Positions 16,603 through 25,233 of a stretch of DNA of 64,000 nucleotides are shown here, piece after piece. The notes under the pieces are model-generated. The model was not told the origin of the DNA, did not search any database, and was given only the letters and a program-made list of their open reading frames with translations. Position numbers and translations under genes: made by a program. The DNA is taken from NCBI RefSeq assembly GCF_900112815.1, contig NZ_FOND01000011.1, positions 106,734-170,733 on the forward strand. Direction: 5' to 3'. Position 1 is the stretch's first letter; each line of letters opens with the position of its first letter. Source of the stretch: Blastococcus tunisiensis (lineage in GTDB: Bacteria; Actinomycetota; Actinomycetes; Mycobacteriales; Geodermatophilaceae).

Positions 16603-17187
16603 ATGAGTGAACGCAACGGAAGCCCGACCGCCGGCACGGGGACCGCCGAGATCCCGGTCGTCCGTCCCGCCGCGCCCGCATCCGCATCTCCGGAGCCGAC
16701 GCCGCCGCCGCCCGCCGAGCCGGGCGATGCGGCCACGGCCGGCGACCGGTCGGCCGACGACCGGTCCCCGGAGGAGGACGACGTCGTCCCCGGCATGCAG
16801 CCCACGGCGCCGGTGACCGTCCGGCCGCGGCCGCGGATGCCGCGGCGCGGCCCGCTGACCGTGATGGGCCCGTGGGCGCCGGTGGCCGGGGGGCTGCTCG
16901 GCCTCGTGCTGGGTGCGATCGCCGTGCTGGTGCTCGCCGGGACCGCGGAGAGCTTCGAGGACCGGCTCGCCCTCGTGTTCGTCGTGGTGGGGCTGGGCAT
17001 GCTCGGCAGCGCGGGCGTGCTGCTGGCCGACGAGGTGCGGATGATGCGCCAGCGTTCCCGGGATGCCGTCGTCCGGCCGCAGTGGGTGGAGGCCACGGCC
17101 GGCCTGGTCAACGGGCTGACGCCGGCCCGCCTGCTGCTCCTGGGCAGCGGGTTCGTGCTCTTCCTGGCGGCCTTCGTCAGCCGGTGA
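16603..17187 (+). CDS. Hypothetical membrane protein with Pro/Ala-rich N-terminus
   Basis: Protein of 194 residues with no recognised family. Residues 1-85 are disordered, rich in Pro, Ala, Asp and Glu. Three hydrophobic segments follow (about 90-112, 124-145 and 172-193), with a basic stretch RMMRQRSRD between the second and third. GTGAGGTGATCAGTC precedes the ATG at 16603. It is convergent with the TauE pair downstream; the 21-base gap contains a GC-rich imperfect palindrome (17188-17208) that may serve both as terminator. Confidence 0.7.
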   Translation: MSERNGSPTAGTGTAEIPVVRPAAPASASPEPTPPPPAEPGDAATAGDRSADDRSPEEDDVVPGMQPTAPVTVRPRPRMPRRGPLTVMGPWAPVAGGLLGLVLGAIAVLVLAGTAESFEDRLALVFVVVGLGMLGSAGVLLADEVRMMRQRSRDAVVRPQWVEATAGLVNGLTPARLLLLGSGFVLFLAAFVSR

Positions 17188-17208
17188 CGGGCCGGGCGCC
17201 CGCCGGCG

Positions 17209-17979
17209 TCAGCCGCCGAACGCCTGGATCGCCAGGTGGACGGCGAGGCCGAGGCCGGCGACGGCGATGACCCGGCGCAGGCCCGCCTGCGGGGCGCGGC
17301 GGACCACGGTGGGGCCGATCCGTCCGCCGATCAGGCAGCCGATCGCCAGCGGCAGCACCGCTGACCACGCGACCGACGTGAACAGCACGTAGCCGAGGGC
17401 CGCGACGGCGTTGGCGACCCCGAGGACGACGTTCTTCATCGCGTTGCCACGGGGGAGGCCCTCGCCGGTGCTCAGCAGGTAGTACGCCAGCAGCAGGACG
17501 CCGGCGGCCGCGCCGAAGTAGCCCCCGTAGATGGCGACCGCGAACGTACCCAGCGGCAGCCACCACGGGTCGCCGGCGCCGGCGTGCTGCCGCGCCCCCT
17601 CGAGGGCGAGCTCCCGCGGGGGGCGCTGGACGAGGATCGCCGCGGACGCCCCGGCGATCAGGAACGGCACGATCCGCTCGAAGGCCGCCGACGGGGTGAG
17701 CAGCAGCAGGACGGCTCCGGCGACACCGCCGAGCACGGCCGCCCCGGCCAGCGGGAGCAGGCGGCGGGCCTGCCCGCGGAGCTCCGGCCGCGAGGCGCTG
17801 ACCGAGCCGACGCTGTTGAGCACGAGGGCGACGGTGTTGGAGACGTTCGCGGTGATGGGCGGCAGGCCCGTGGCCAGCAGCGCGGGGTAGCTGATCAGCG
17901 AGGCGAGGCCGGCGATGCTGCCGGTCAGCCCCGCCCCGACGCCGGCGAGGACCAGGAAGCCGAACTCCCAGACGTTCAC
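17209..17979 (-). CDS. TauE/SafE family permease, second copy
   Basis: Membrane protein of 256 residues with seven to eight hydrophobic helices and the two internally repeated halves of the TauE/SafE family, which exports sulfite, sulfoacetate or related organosulfur anions. Visible family features are GLTGSIAGLASLISYPALL in the first half and AIYGGYFGAAAGVLLL in the second. The GTG start at 17979 overlaps the stop of the upstream paralogue by four bases (GTGA on the minus strand), so the two are translationally coupled. The true substrate is unknown. Confidence 0.85.
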   Translation of the reverse strand: MNVWEFGFLVLAGVGAGLTGSIAGLASLISYPALLATGLPPITANVSNTVALVLNSVGSVSASRPELRGQARRLLPLAGAAVLGGVAGAVLLLLTPSAAFERIVPFLIAGASAAILVQRPPRELALEGARQHAGAGDPWWLPLGTFAVAIYGGYFGAAAGVLLLAYYLLSTGEGLPRGNAMKNVVLGVANAVAALGYVLFTSVAWSAVLPLAIGCLIGGRIGPTVVRRAPQAGLRRVIAVAGLGLAVHLAIQAFGG

Positions 17980-18746
17980 CCGGTCACCAGCACGACGATG
18001 GCGACGACGCCGAGGACGACGATGGCCCCCCGCAGGACCGCCGCCGGGAGACGCCGGCCGTAGCGCGAGCTGACCGCCCCGCCGACGAGGGAACCCGCGG
18101 CCAGCAGCCCGGCGGCCGCCCAGTCGATGCGGTCGGCGGCGACCACGACGTAGGCGCCGGCGGCGACGGCGTTCACCGTGAGGGTGAGGACGTTCTTCAG
18201 GGCGTTGAGCCGCTGCAGGGACTCGCGCAGCAGGAGCCCGAAGATGCCGATCTGCAGGACGCCCTGGCTGGCGGCGAAGTAGCCCCCGTAGGTGCCCGTG
18301 GCGTACGCGCCGGCGAAGAGTGCGGCGAGCCGCCCGCCGGTGACGGGGGCCGACGGGCCGCCGCGGGCGGGGAGCCTGCGCTGCACCAGCGGCTGGAGGG
18401 CGACGAGCACGACGGCGAGGCCGATGAGCACCGGGACGACCGCCTCGAAGGTGGCCGCGGGCAGGTGCAGGAGGAGGAAGGCGCCGGTGAGCGCCCCCAG
18501 GATCGACGCGGGCATCAGCCGCAGGAGCAGCCGGCGCTGGCCGCGCAGCTCCCGCCGGTAGCCGATCGAGCCGCTCAGGTTGCCGGCGACCAGGCCCAGG
18601 GAGTTGCTGATCGTGGCCGGCACGGGCGGCAGGCCAACGGCCAGCAGCACCGGGAAGCTGACCAGGGTGCCCGACCCGACGACGGCGTTGATGCCCCCTG
18701 CGCCGAACCCGGCCGCGGCCACCGCGACCATCTCCCACCCGGTCAT
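17976..18746 (-). CDS. TauE/SafE family permease, first copy
   Basis: This paralogue of the following gene is also 256 residues long, with the same layout: GGINAVVGSGTLVSFPVLL in half one and GTYGGYFAASQGVL in half two. Identity with its partner is clear but modest, so the duplication is old. Two coupled paralogues of equal length suggest a heterodimeric or two-substrate exporter (inference). No sulfur-metabolism gene lies next to them; homocysteine methyltransferase is 4 kb away on the same strand, separated by other genes. Confidence 0.85.
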   Translation of the reverse strand: MTGWEMVAVAAAGFGAGGINAVVGSGTLVSFPVLLAVGLPPVPATISNSLGLVAGNLSGSIGYRRELRGQRRLLLRLMPASILGALTGAFLLLHLPAATFEAVVPVLIGLAVVLVALQPLVQRRLPARGGPSAPVTGGRLAALFAGAYATGTYGGYFAASQGVLQIGIFGLLLRESLQRLNALKNVLTLTVNAVAAGAYVVVAADRIDWAAAGLLAAGSLVGGAVSSRYGRRLPAAVLRGAIVVLGVVAIVVLVTG

Positions 18747-18816
18747 GCGTTCATCGGCGTCGAGCCTGGCACGCTGCGGCCCTGGTCCGCCGCGTGTCGA
18801 GGGTGGATCCGCTCAC

Positions 18817-18833
18817 ACCGGGCGCCGCCCGGT
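18817..18833 (-). terminator. Hairpin directly after the DUF3516 helicase stop
   Basis: ACCGGGC and GCCCGGT pair perfectly around a three-base loop, starting five bases after the helicase stop codon on the minus strand. It lacks a U-tract but is well placed for termination. Confidence 0.6.
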
Positions 18834-18838
18834 CCGCG

Positions 18839-21391
18839 TCAGTCCTTGCGGCCGGCGTCGACGACGCGCAGCACGGCGGTGCCCTCCTCGTCGGAGGCCT
18901 CGAGGTCCACCTCGACGTCGATGCCCCAGTCGTGGTCGCCGGCCGGGTCGTCGAGGATCTGCCGCACCCGCCAGAGGCCCGGCTCGTCCTTGTCGACGAT
19001 CAGCAGCGCCGGACCGCGGGCGTCGGCGCCGGTCTGCACCTCGTCGTGCTCGGCGAAGTAGGCCCGGACGACGGTCTCCCAGCGGTCGGCGTCCCAGCCC
19101 GAGCCGGAGTCCAGCTCGCCCAGGTCGTACCAGCGGCGCCGGGCGAACAGCTCGACCCGGCGGAACAGGGCGTTGCGCACCATCGCGGTGAACGCGCGCA
19201 CGTTGCCGGTGAGCGGGCGCGGCCGCGCCGGGACGGCGACCTCGGCGACCGGCCCGTCGTCGGGGTTCGTCAGCGCCTCCCACTCGTCCAGCAGGCTGGA
19301 GTCCACCTGGCGGACCAGCTCGCCCAGCCACTCGACGACGTCGGTGACCTCCTCGGTGCGCGCGGCGGCCGGCACCCCCGAGCGCAGCGCCTTGAACGCG
19401 TCGGACAGGTAGCGCAGCACCGCGCCCTCCGACCGGGTCAGCCCGTAGGTGTTCACGAACTCCCGGAAGGTGAACGCCCGCTCCCACATCTCGCGGACCA
19501 CGGACTTCGGTGACAGCGCCCCGTCCGCGGCCCACGGGTTGGTCTGCCGGTAGACCTCGAAGGCGTGCGCGAGGACCTCCTCCAGCGGCTTCGGGTAGCT
19601 GACCTCCTCGAGCAGCTCCATCCGCTCGTCGTACTCGATGCCCTCGGCCTTCATCTGCGCCACGGCCTCGCCCTTGGCCTTGTTCAGCTGCGCGGCCAGG
19701 ATCTGCCGGGGGTCGTCGAGGGTGGCCTCGATGACGCTCACCACGTCCAGCGCGTAGCTCTCCGACTCCGGGTCCAGCAGGTCGATGGCCGCCAGCGCGA
19801 ACGTCGACAGCGGCTGGTTGAGGGCGAAGTCCGGCGGCAGGTCGATCTTCAGGTCGTAGCGGCGTCCGTCCGGCTCCGGCTCGGGCAGCCGCTCCAGGAC
19901 GCCGGCCTGCAGCAGCGACCGGGCGATGCCGATCGCCTCGCGGATGTGCTGGAGCTGCCGCTTCCGCGGCTCGTGGTTGTCGGTGAGCAGCCGCCGCATG
20001 GCCTGGACGGGGTCGCCCGGGCGGTCGACGACGTCGAGGATCATCGACGTCGACACCCGCATGTTGCTGGTCAGCTTCTCCGGCTCGCCCTCGACCAGCC
20101 GGTTCATCGTCGCCTCGCTCCACGGCACCATGCCGTCGGGCACCTTCTTGCGCACCAGCTTGCGGCGCTTCTTCGGGTCGTCGGCGACCTTGGCGAACTG
20201 CTTGAGGTTCTCCACCTCGTGCTCGGGCGCCTGGACGACCACGGTGCCCGCGGTGTCGTACCCCGCGCGTCCGGCCCGGCCGGCGATCTGGTGGAACTCG
20301 CGCACCTGCAGCAGCCGGGTGCGGGTGCCGTCGTACTTCGACAGCGCGCTGAACACCACGGTGCGGATCGGCACGTTGATGCCGACGCCGAGCGTGTCGG
20401 TGCCGCAGATGACCTTGAGCAGGCCGGCCTGGGCCAGCTGCTCGACCAGCCGCCGGTACTTGGGCAGCATCCCGGCGTGGTGCACGCCGATGCCGTGCCG
20501 GACCAGCCGCGACAGCGTCGTCCCGAAGGCGGAGGAGAACCGGAAGCCGCCGATCAGGTCGGCGATCGCGGCCTTCTGCTCCTTGCTCGCCACGTTGACG
20601 CTCATCAGCGCCTGCGCCCGCTCCAGCGCCGAGGCCTGGGTGAAGTGGACGACGTAGACCGGCGCCTGCTGGGTGTCCAGCAGGTCCTGGATGGTCTCGT
20701 GCATCGGCGTCGTCGCGTAGTAGTGGTGCAGCGGCACCGGGCGCTCGGCGTTGGCGACCAGCGCGGTGGGCCGGCCGGTGCGGCGGGTCAGGTCCTCGCG
20801 CAGCGAGGTGACGTCGCCCAGGGTGGCGCTCATCAGCAGGAACTGGGCCTTCGGCAGCTCCAGCAGCGGCACCTGCCACGCCCAGCCGCGGTCGGGGTCG
20901 CCGTAGAAGTGGAACTCGTCCATGACCACGAGCCCGATGTCGGCCTCGCTGCCCTCGCGCAGCGCGATGTTGGCCAGCACCTCGGCGGTGCAGGCGATGA
21001 TCGGCGCCCCGGCGTTGACGCTGGCGTCCCCGGTGAGCATGCCGACGTTGGCCGCGCCGAAGACGCCGCAGAGCGCGAAGAACTTCTCGCTGACCAGCGC
21101 CTTGATCGGGGCGGTGTAGTAGCTGCGCCGGCCGGCGGCCAGGGCGGCGTACTGGGCGCCGGTGGCCACCAGCGACTTGCCGGAGCCGGTCGGGGTGGCC
21201 AGGACGACGTTCGCGCCGCTGACCAGCTCGATCAGCGCCTCCTCCTGGGCGGGGTAGAGCGTCGTCCCGCTGCTCTCGGCCCACTGCGCGAACGAGGCGA
21301 ACAGCTCGTCGGCGTCGTCCCCCAGCGCGCGCAGGGTGGAGAGATCGGCGGCGTCGGCGAGGAGGGGAGGGGCGGTCAGGGAGGAGGACAT
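18839..21391 (-). CDS. DEAD/DEAH-box helicase with DUF3516 C-terminus
   Basis: SF2 helicase of 850 residues in the actinobacterial family related to HelY/Ski2. Walker A is TPTGSGKS (66-73), motif II is DEFH (158-161), motif III is SATLGD and motif VI is QIAGRAGRAGYD. The C-terminal ~400 residues form the DUF3516 region. The ATG at 21391 is chosen over upstream in-frame starts because GGGGGG lies just before it and the conserved protein begins there; the open frame upstream crosses a repeat array and is not coding-like. RNA or DNA unwinding is expected; the precise role is unknown. Its 5' region carries the repeats described at 21422-21598. Confidence 0.9.
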   Translation of the reverse strand: MSSSLTAPPLLADAADLSTLRALGDDADELFASFAQWAESSGTTLYPAQEEALIELVSGANVVLATPTGSGKSLVATGAQYAALAAGRRSYYTAPIKALVSEKFFALCGVFGAANVGMLTGDASVNAGAPIIACTAEVLANIALREGSEADIGLVVMDEFHFYGDPDRGWAWQVPLLELPKAQFLLMSATLGDVTSLREDLTRRTGRPTALVANAERPVPLHHYYATTPMHETIQDLLDTQQAPVYVVHFTQASALERAQALMSVNVASKEQKAAIADLIGGFRFSSAFGTTLSRLVRHGIGVHHAGMLPKYRRLVEQLAQAGLLKVICGTDTLGVGINVPIRTVVFSALSKYDGTRTRLLQVREFHQIAGRAGRAGYDTAGTVVVQAPEHEVENLKQFAKVADDPKKRRKLVRKKVPDGMVPWSEATMNRLVEGEPEKLTSNMRVSTSMILDVVDRPGDPVQAMRRLLTDNHEPRKRQLQHIREAIGIARSLLQAGVLERLPEPEPDGRRYDLKIDLPPDFALNQPLSTFALAAIDLLDPESESYALDVVSVIEATLDDPRQILAAQLNKAKGEAVAQMKAEGIEYDERMELLEEVSYPKPLEEVLAHAFEVYRQTNPWAADGALSPKSVVREMWERAFTFREFVNTYGLTRSEGAVLRYLSDAFKALRSGVPAAARTEEVTDVVEWLGELVRQVDSSLLDEWEALTNPDDGPVAEVAVPARPRPLTGNVRAFTAMVRNALFRRVELFARRRWYDLGELDSGSGWDADRWETVVRAYFAEHDEVQTGADARGPALLIVDKDEPGLWRVRQILDDPAGDHDWGIDVEVDLEASDEEGTAVLRVVDAGRKD

Positions 21392-21421
21392 CGTCCCCCC
21401 AGCCTGCCAGGCCCCGTCCGG

Positions 21422-21480
21422 GATCAGGTGACCTGATCGTCGAGCGTCCTCCCGCACGGTGCGCGGTGGGGGAGGACGCT
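21422..21480. repeat. Palindromic element D, copy 1 (upstream of helicase)
   Basis: GATCAGGTGACCTGATC (21422-21438) is itself a perfect palindrome around one central G. It is followed by AGCGTCCTCCC (21443-21453), which pairs with GGGAGGACGCT (21470-21480). The same two modules recur at 22561-22640, so this is one family. Here the right-hand 17-mer is missing and a tandem array starts instead. It lies between divergent genes. Confidence 0.85.
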
Positions 21481-21489
21481 CCGCGGTGA

Positions 21490-21598
21490 GGGAGGACGTC
21501 GTCGGGCCCCAGGGAGGACGTCGTCGCGCCGCAGGGAGGACGTCGTCGCGCCGTGGGAGGACGTCGTCGCACGGCAGGGAGGACGTCGTCGTCGCGCC
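21490..21598. repeat. Tandem array, five 22-bp units in a divergent promoter region
   Basis: The 14-mer GGGAGGACGTCGTC starts at 21490, 21512, 21534, 21555 and 21577, a period of 22, 22, 21 and 22 bases. Each unit holds the palindrome GACGTC. The spacers vary (GGGCCCCA, GCGCCGCA, GCGCCGT, GCACGGCA) while the core is unchanged. A related core, GGGAGGACGCT, ends the palindrome at 21470-21480. The array fills much of the 301-base gap between the helicase start (21391, minus) and the SDR start (21693, plus). Confidence 0.9.
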
Positions 21599-21692
21599 CC
21601 GCGGGCCCACGTGTCGGCGGGCGGCGCCGGGGTAGGCGGACGGCGACGTCGAACAGTGGCGCCGAGCCCCAGCGCACCGCAGGAGGATCCCC

Positions 21693-22550
21693 GTGTCAGA
21701 GCCCCGCCCCGAGTCCCAGCCCGCGCAGCAGCAGACCCCGCCCGGCACTCTCGGGGAGATGCGCCCGAAGCCCGACCACGGGGAGGAGAGCTACCGCGGC
21801 TCCGGGAAGCTGACCGGCAAGGTGGCAGTGATCACCGGCGGCGACAGCGGGATCGGCCGGGCCGTGGCGATCGCCTTCGCCCGCGAGGGCGCCGACGTGC
21901 TGATCTCCTACCTCAGCGAGCAGGAGGACGCGAAGGACACCGCGCGCTACGTCGAGGAGGCCGGCCGCCGGTGCGTGCTGGTGCCCGGTGACATCTCCGA
22001 CCGCGCGCACTGCGCGACGATCGTCCCGAAGGCCATCGAGGAGTTCGGCCGGATCGACGTGCTGGTCAACAACGCCGCCTTCCAGATGAGCCACGACTCG
22101 CTGGAGGAGATCTCCGACGAGGAGTGGGACCACACGCTGGCCACGAACCTGTCGGCGATGTTCACCCTGTGCAAGGCCGCTATCCCGCACATGCAGGCGG
22201 GGGCCTCGATCATCAACTCCTCCTCGGTGAACTCCGACAACCCGAGCCCGAACCTCATCGCCTACGCGATGACCAAGGCCGGCATCGCCAACTTCACCGC
22301 CAGCCTCGCCCAGCTCTACGGGGAGAAGGGCATCCGGGCCAACAGCGTGGCGCCCGGGCCGGTCTGGACGCCGCTGATCCCCTCCACCATGCCCGAGGAG
22401 AAGGTGGAGAGCTTCGGCGGCAACACCCCGCTGGGCCGGGCCGGCCAGCCCGCCGAGCTCGCCCCGGTCTACGTGCTGCTGGCCAGCGACGAGGCCTCCT
22501 ACGTCTCCGGCGCCCGGGTCGCGGTCACCGGCGGCCGCCCGATCCTCTGA
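21693..22550 (+). CDS. SDR-family oxidoreductase (YhdF/YghA-like)
   Basis: Short-chain dehydrogenase of 285 residues with the extra N-terminal segment (QQTPPGTLGEMRPKPDHGEE) typical of general-stress YhdF/YghA-type enzymes. The Rossmann motif is TGGDSGIGR, NNAA is present, and the catalytic set is Ser in INSSSVNS with Tyr and Lys in YAMTK. The GTG at 21693 follows AGGAGG by seven bases. The substrate is unknown; close relatives act on aldehydes, ketones or sugars with NADP. It is flanked on both sides by members of palindromic family D. Confidence 0.88.
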   Translation: MSEPRPESQPAQQQTPPGTLGEMRPKPDHGEESYRGSGKLTGKVAVITGGDSGIGRAVAIAFAREGADVLISYLSEQEDAKDTARYVEEAGRRCVLVPGDISDRAHCATIVPKAIEEFGRIDVLVNNAAFQMSHDSLEEISDEEWDHTLATNLSAMFTLCKAAIPHMQAGASIINSSSVNSDNPSPNLIAYAMTKAGIANFTASLAQLYGEKGIRANSVAPGPVWTPLIPSTMPEEKVESFGGNTPLGRAGQPAELAPVYVLLASDEASYVSGARVAVTGGRPIL

Positions 22551-22560
22551 GTGCCGCCGG

Positions 22561-22640
22561 GATCAGCTGACCTGATCATCGAGCGTCCTCCCTCACGTCC
22601 GGCGCTGAGGGAGGACGCTCCACGATCAGGTCAGCTGATC
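22561..22640. repeat. Palindromic element D, copy 2 (80-bp two-stage palindrome)
   Basis: From the outside in: GATCAGCTGACCTGATC (22561-22577) pairs with GATCAGGTCAGCTGATC (22624-22640), and GAGCGTCCTCCCTCA (22581-22595) pairs with TGAGGGAGGACGCTC (22606-22620); all 32 pairs match, around a 10-base loop. It sits between convergent genes and its right end overlaps the last codons of the homocysteine methyltransferase gene. It can act as a bidirectional terminator here, but the copy at 21422 is in a promoter region. Confidence 0.9.
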
Positions 22641-23539
22641 GTCGCGGCCAGGATGGCGATGTCGGCCGGCCGGACCCGGCAGCAGCCGCCGACCAGCCGG
22701 GCGCCGGCGGTCACCCACCCGGGCACGTGCTCCGGGGAGACCCCGGGGCTGCCGGTCCAGCACCGGGCCGCGGCGTCCCAGGCCTCGCCGCTGTTCGGGT
22801 ACACGACGACCGGCGTGCCGGCCGCGGCCGCCGCGGTGATGCCGGGGGCGACGGCTGCCGGTGCGGTGCAGTTGATCCCCACGGCCAGCACGACCGGCAG
22901 ACCCGCGGCCATGGCGAAGACGTCGGCCGCCGGCTCCCCCCGCCGGGTCCGGGCGACGCCGTCGTCGTCCACGACCGTGGTGAGGGAGAGCCAGATCGGC
23001 ACGTCGAGCGCCTCGGCCTCGGTGAGCAGCGCCTCGGCCTCCGCGGCGGCGGGGACGGTCTCGCAGGCGAGGACGTCGGCCCCGGCCTCGGCGAGCAGCT
23101 CCATCCGCGGCCGGTGGAAGGCGCGCAGTGCGGCGATGCCCACGTCGGGGACGTAGCCGCCGGTGTACTCCGAGCCGTCGGCCAGCATCGCGCCGTACGG
23201 GCCGACCGAGCCCGCGACCCACCCGTCGCCCTGCCCCTCGCGGGCCAGCGCCACCGACGAGGCGATCAGCCGGCGGGCCTCCGTCGCGTCGATGCCCGTG
23301 GCCGCGAACCCCTCGATCGTGGCCTGGTAGCTGGCGGTCGTGGCCACCTGCGCCCCCGCCGCGGCGAACGCGGCGTGCGCGGCCACGACCGCCGCCGGGT
23401 CCTCGCGCAGCAGCCGGGCCGACCACAGCGCGGAGGAGACGTCGTGCCCGCGCGCCTCCAGCTCGGTGGACAGCCCGCCGTCGAGGACCACCGGGCCGGC
23501 GGCGAGCGCGTCGGCGAGGGGGAGCATGCCGTCGATCAT
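22631..23539 (-). CDS. mmuM: Homocysteine S-methyltransferase
   Basis: Transfers a methyl group, usually from S-methylmethionine, to homocysteine to give methionine. It has 302 residues. The zinc ligands of the family are present: Cys224 in VGINC and Cys286-Cys287 in GGCC. The N-terminal VLDGGLSTELEARG is also diagnostic. The last codons lie inside palindrome D copy 2. An alternative ATG lies four codons downstream (23527). The divergent arfB gene starts 44 bases away. Confidence 0.9.
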   Translation of the reverse strand: MIDGMLPLADALAAGPVVLDGGLSTELEARGHDVSSALWSARLLREDPAAVVAAHAAFAAAGAQVATTASYQATIEGFAATGIDATEARRLIASSVALAREGQGDGWVAGSVGPYGAMLADGSEYTGGYVPDVGIAALRAFHRPRMELLAEAGADVLACETVPAAAEAEALLTEAEALDVPIWLSLTTVVDDDGVARTRRGEPAADVFAMAAGLPVVLAVGINCTAPAAVAPGITAAAAAGTPVVVYPNSGEAWDAAARCWTGSPGVSPEHVPGWVTAGARLVGGCCRVRPADIAILAATIS

Positions 23540-23583
23540 CCCGCGTACCGGGCGGCGGGGGGTCGGTGCGCGAGACTGTGTCC

Positions 23584-24024
23584 GTGCCCGGCATCGACGA
23601 CGCCTCCGGTGACCTCCCGGTCACCGCGTCCGTCGTCGTCCCCGCATCCGCCCTGAGCTGGCGGTTCTCCCGGTCGTCCGGCCCCGGGGGGCAGGGGGTC
23701 AACACCGCCGACTCGCGCGTCGAGCTGTCGATCTCGCCCCTGGAGCTGGCTGGGCTCACCGATCCGCAGCGGGCCCGCCTGGCCGCGCGGCTGGGTCCCC
23801 GCCTGGTGGGCGGCGTCCTGACGATCGCCGCCAGCGAGCACCGCCAGCAGCTGCGCAACCGGCAGGCGGCGCGGGAACGGCTCGCCGCCGTGCTGCGGGC
23901 CGCCCTCGCGCCGCCGGCGCCCGGCCGGCGGCGGACCAAGCCCACCCGCGGCTCGAAGGAGCGCCGGATCGAGGCGAAGAAGCAGCGCGGCCAGCTGAAG
24001 AAGCAGCGCCGCTCCTGGGACTAG
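23584..24024 (+). CDS. arfB: Peptidyl-tRNA hydrolase ArfB (alternative ribosome rescue)
   Basis: Releases peptides from ribosomes stalled without a stop codon. The 146-residue product has the release-factor GGQ motif (35-37) in SGPGGQGVN, no codon-recognition domains, and the basic Lys/Arg-rich C-terminal tail that inserts into the empty mRNA channel (RRRTKPTRGSKERR, then KKQRGQLKKQRR). A GTG at 23566, six codons upstream, is a possible alternative start. It may be the only tmRNA backup visible here. Confidence 0.92.
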   Translation: MPGIDDASGDLPVTASVVVPASALSWRFSRSSGPGGQGVNTADSRVELSISPLELAGLTDPQRARLAARLGPRLVGGVLTIAASEHRQQLRNRQAARERLAAVLRAALAPPAPGRRRTKPTRGSKERRIEAKKQRGQLKKQRRSWD

Positions 24025-25229
24025 CCGAGCCGCGCCCGGCGCCCCCGCAGGAATGCCCGGTCGGCCGCGTTGCCGGCCAGCGCCAGCGCCTCGTCGTAGG
24101 CGGCGCGGGCCTCCTCCGCCCGGCCCAGCCGGCGCAGCAGGTCGGCGAGGACCGCGGGCAGCAGGTGGTGCCGCGGCAGGTCCAGGTCCGCCACGAGTGC
24201 CAGACCCGCGGCCGGCCCGTCGACCTCGGCCACCGCCACGGCGCGGTGCAGCGCCACGACCGGGCTGGGCGCGACCGCCATCAGCTGGTCGTACAGCGCG
24301 ACGACCTGCCGCCAGTCGGTGTCGGCCGCGGTGGCCGCAGCGCTGTGCACGGCAGTGATCGCGGCCTGGATCTGGTACGGACCTGGCTGGTTGCGGCGCA
24401 GGCACTCCCGCACCAGGGTCTGCCCCTCGGCGATCAGCGCGCGGTCCCAGCGCGCGCGGTCCTGGTCGGCCAGCAGGACGAGCTCACCGGACGGGCCGAC
24501 GCGGGCGGGCCGCCGCGCCTCGGTCAGGAGCATCAGCGCCAGCAGCCCGCTCACCTCCGGCTCGTCGGGCATCAGCTCCGCCAGCAGCCGCCCCAGCCGG
24601 ATCGCCTCGGCGCACAGGTCCTCGCGCACCACCCGGTCGCCGGACGAGGCGCTGTGCCCCTCGGTGAACACCAGGTAGACGACGGCCAGCACCGCGCGCA
24701 GCCGGTCGGGCAGCTCCGCCTCGGTCGGCACCCGGTAGGGCACGCGGGCGGCGCGGATCTTGGCCTTCGCCCGCACCAGCCGCTGCGCCATCGTCGGCTC
24801 GGGCACGAGGAAGGCGGCCGCGACCTCGGCGGTGGTCAGCCCGCCGAGCAGGCGCAGGGTCAGGGCCACCTGGGCGGCCGTCGACAGCGCCGGGTGGCAG
24901 CAGGTGAAGATCAGTCGGAGCCGGTCGTCCGGCACGCTGCCTCCCTCCTGCGGTGCGTCGTCCGCCCGCAGCAGGGCGGCCTTGCGGGAGCGGTCGGCGC
25001 GGGTGCTCTCTCGGCGCAGCCGGTCGATGGCCCGATTGCGCGCAGTGGTGACGATCCAGCCGGCCGGGCTGGGCGGGGCGCCGTCGGTCGGCCAGCGCCG
25101 GACCGCGGTCAGGAACGCCTCCTGCACCGCCTCCTCGGCGGCGTCGATGTCGCCGAGGAGGCGGACCAGGACGGCGACCGCCCGCCCGTAGTGCTCGCGG
25201 AAGACCCGCTCGACGTCCGGTGCCGGCAC
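24021..25229 (-). CDS. ECF sigma factor, ECF42-type with C-terminal TPR-like extension
   Basis: RNA polymerase sigma factor of 402 residues. Region 2 (about 8-75) has EEAVQEAFLTAVRRWP and the DRLRR element; region 4 (about 110-165) has LTLRLLGGLTTAEVAAAFLVPEPTMAQRLVRAK. A long helical C-terminal extension (about 175-402) contains TPR-like repeats. This architecture, with a DGPF-motif protein gene just upstream, is the known signature of group ECF42, which works without an anti-sigma factor. Four bases separate the two genes. Target promoters cannot be named from this window. Confidence 0.92.
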   Translation of the reverse strand: MPAPDVERVFREHYGRAVAVLVRLLGDIDAAEEAVQEAFLTAVRRWPTDGAPPSPAGWIVTTARNRAIDRLRRESTRADRSRKAALLRADDAPQEGGSVPDDRLRLIFTCCHPALSTAAQVALTLRLLGGLTTAEVAAAFLVPEPTMAQRLVRAKAKIRAARVPYRVPTEAELPDRLRAVLAVVYLVFTEGHSASSGDRVVREDLCAEAIRLGRLLAELMPDEPEVSGLLALMLLTEARRPARVGPSGELVLLADQDRARWDRALIAEGQTLVRECLRRNQPGPYQIQAAITAVHSAAATAADTDWRQVVALYDQLMAVAPSPVVALHRAVAVAEVDGPAAGLALVADLDLPRHHLLPAVLADLLRRLGRAEEARAAYDEALALAGNAADRAFLRGRRARLG

Positions 25230-25233
25230 CGGC

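Noticed and set aside
21490..21598. CRISPR-like interpretation of the 22-bp array
   Set aside because: Units are too short, spacers are 7-8 bases and similar to each other, and there are no cas genes.
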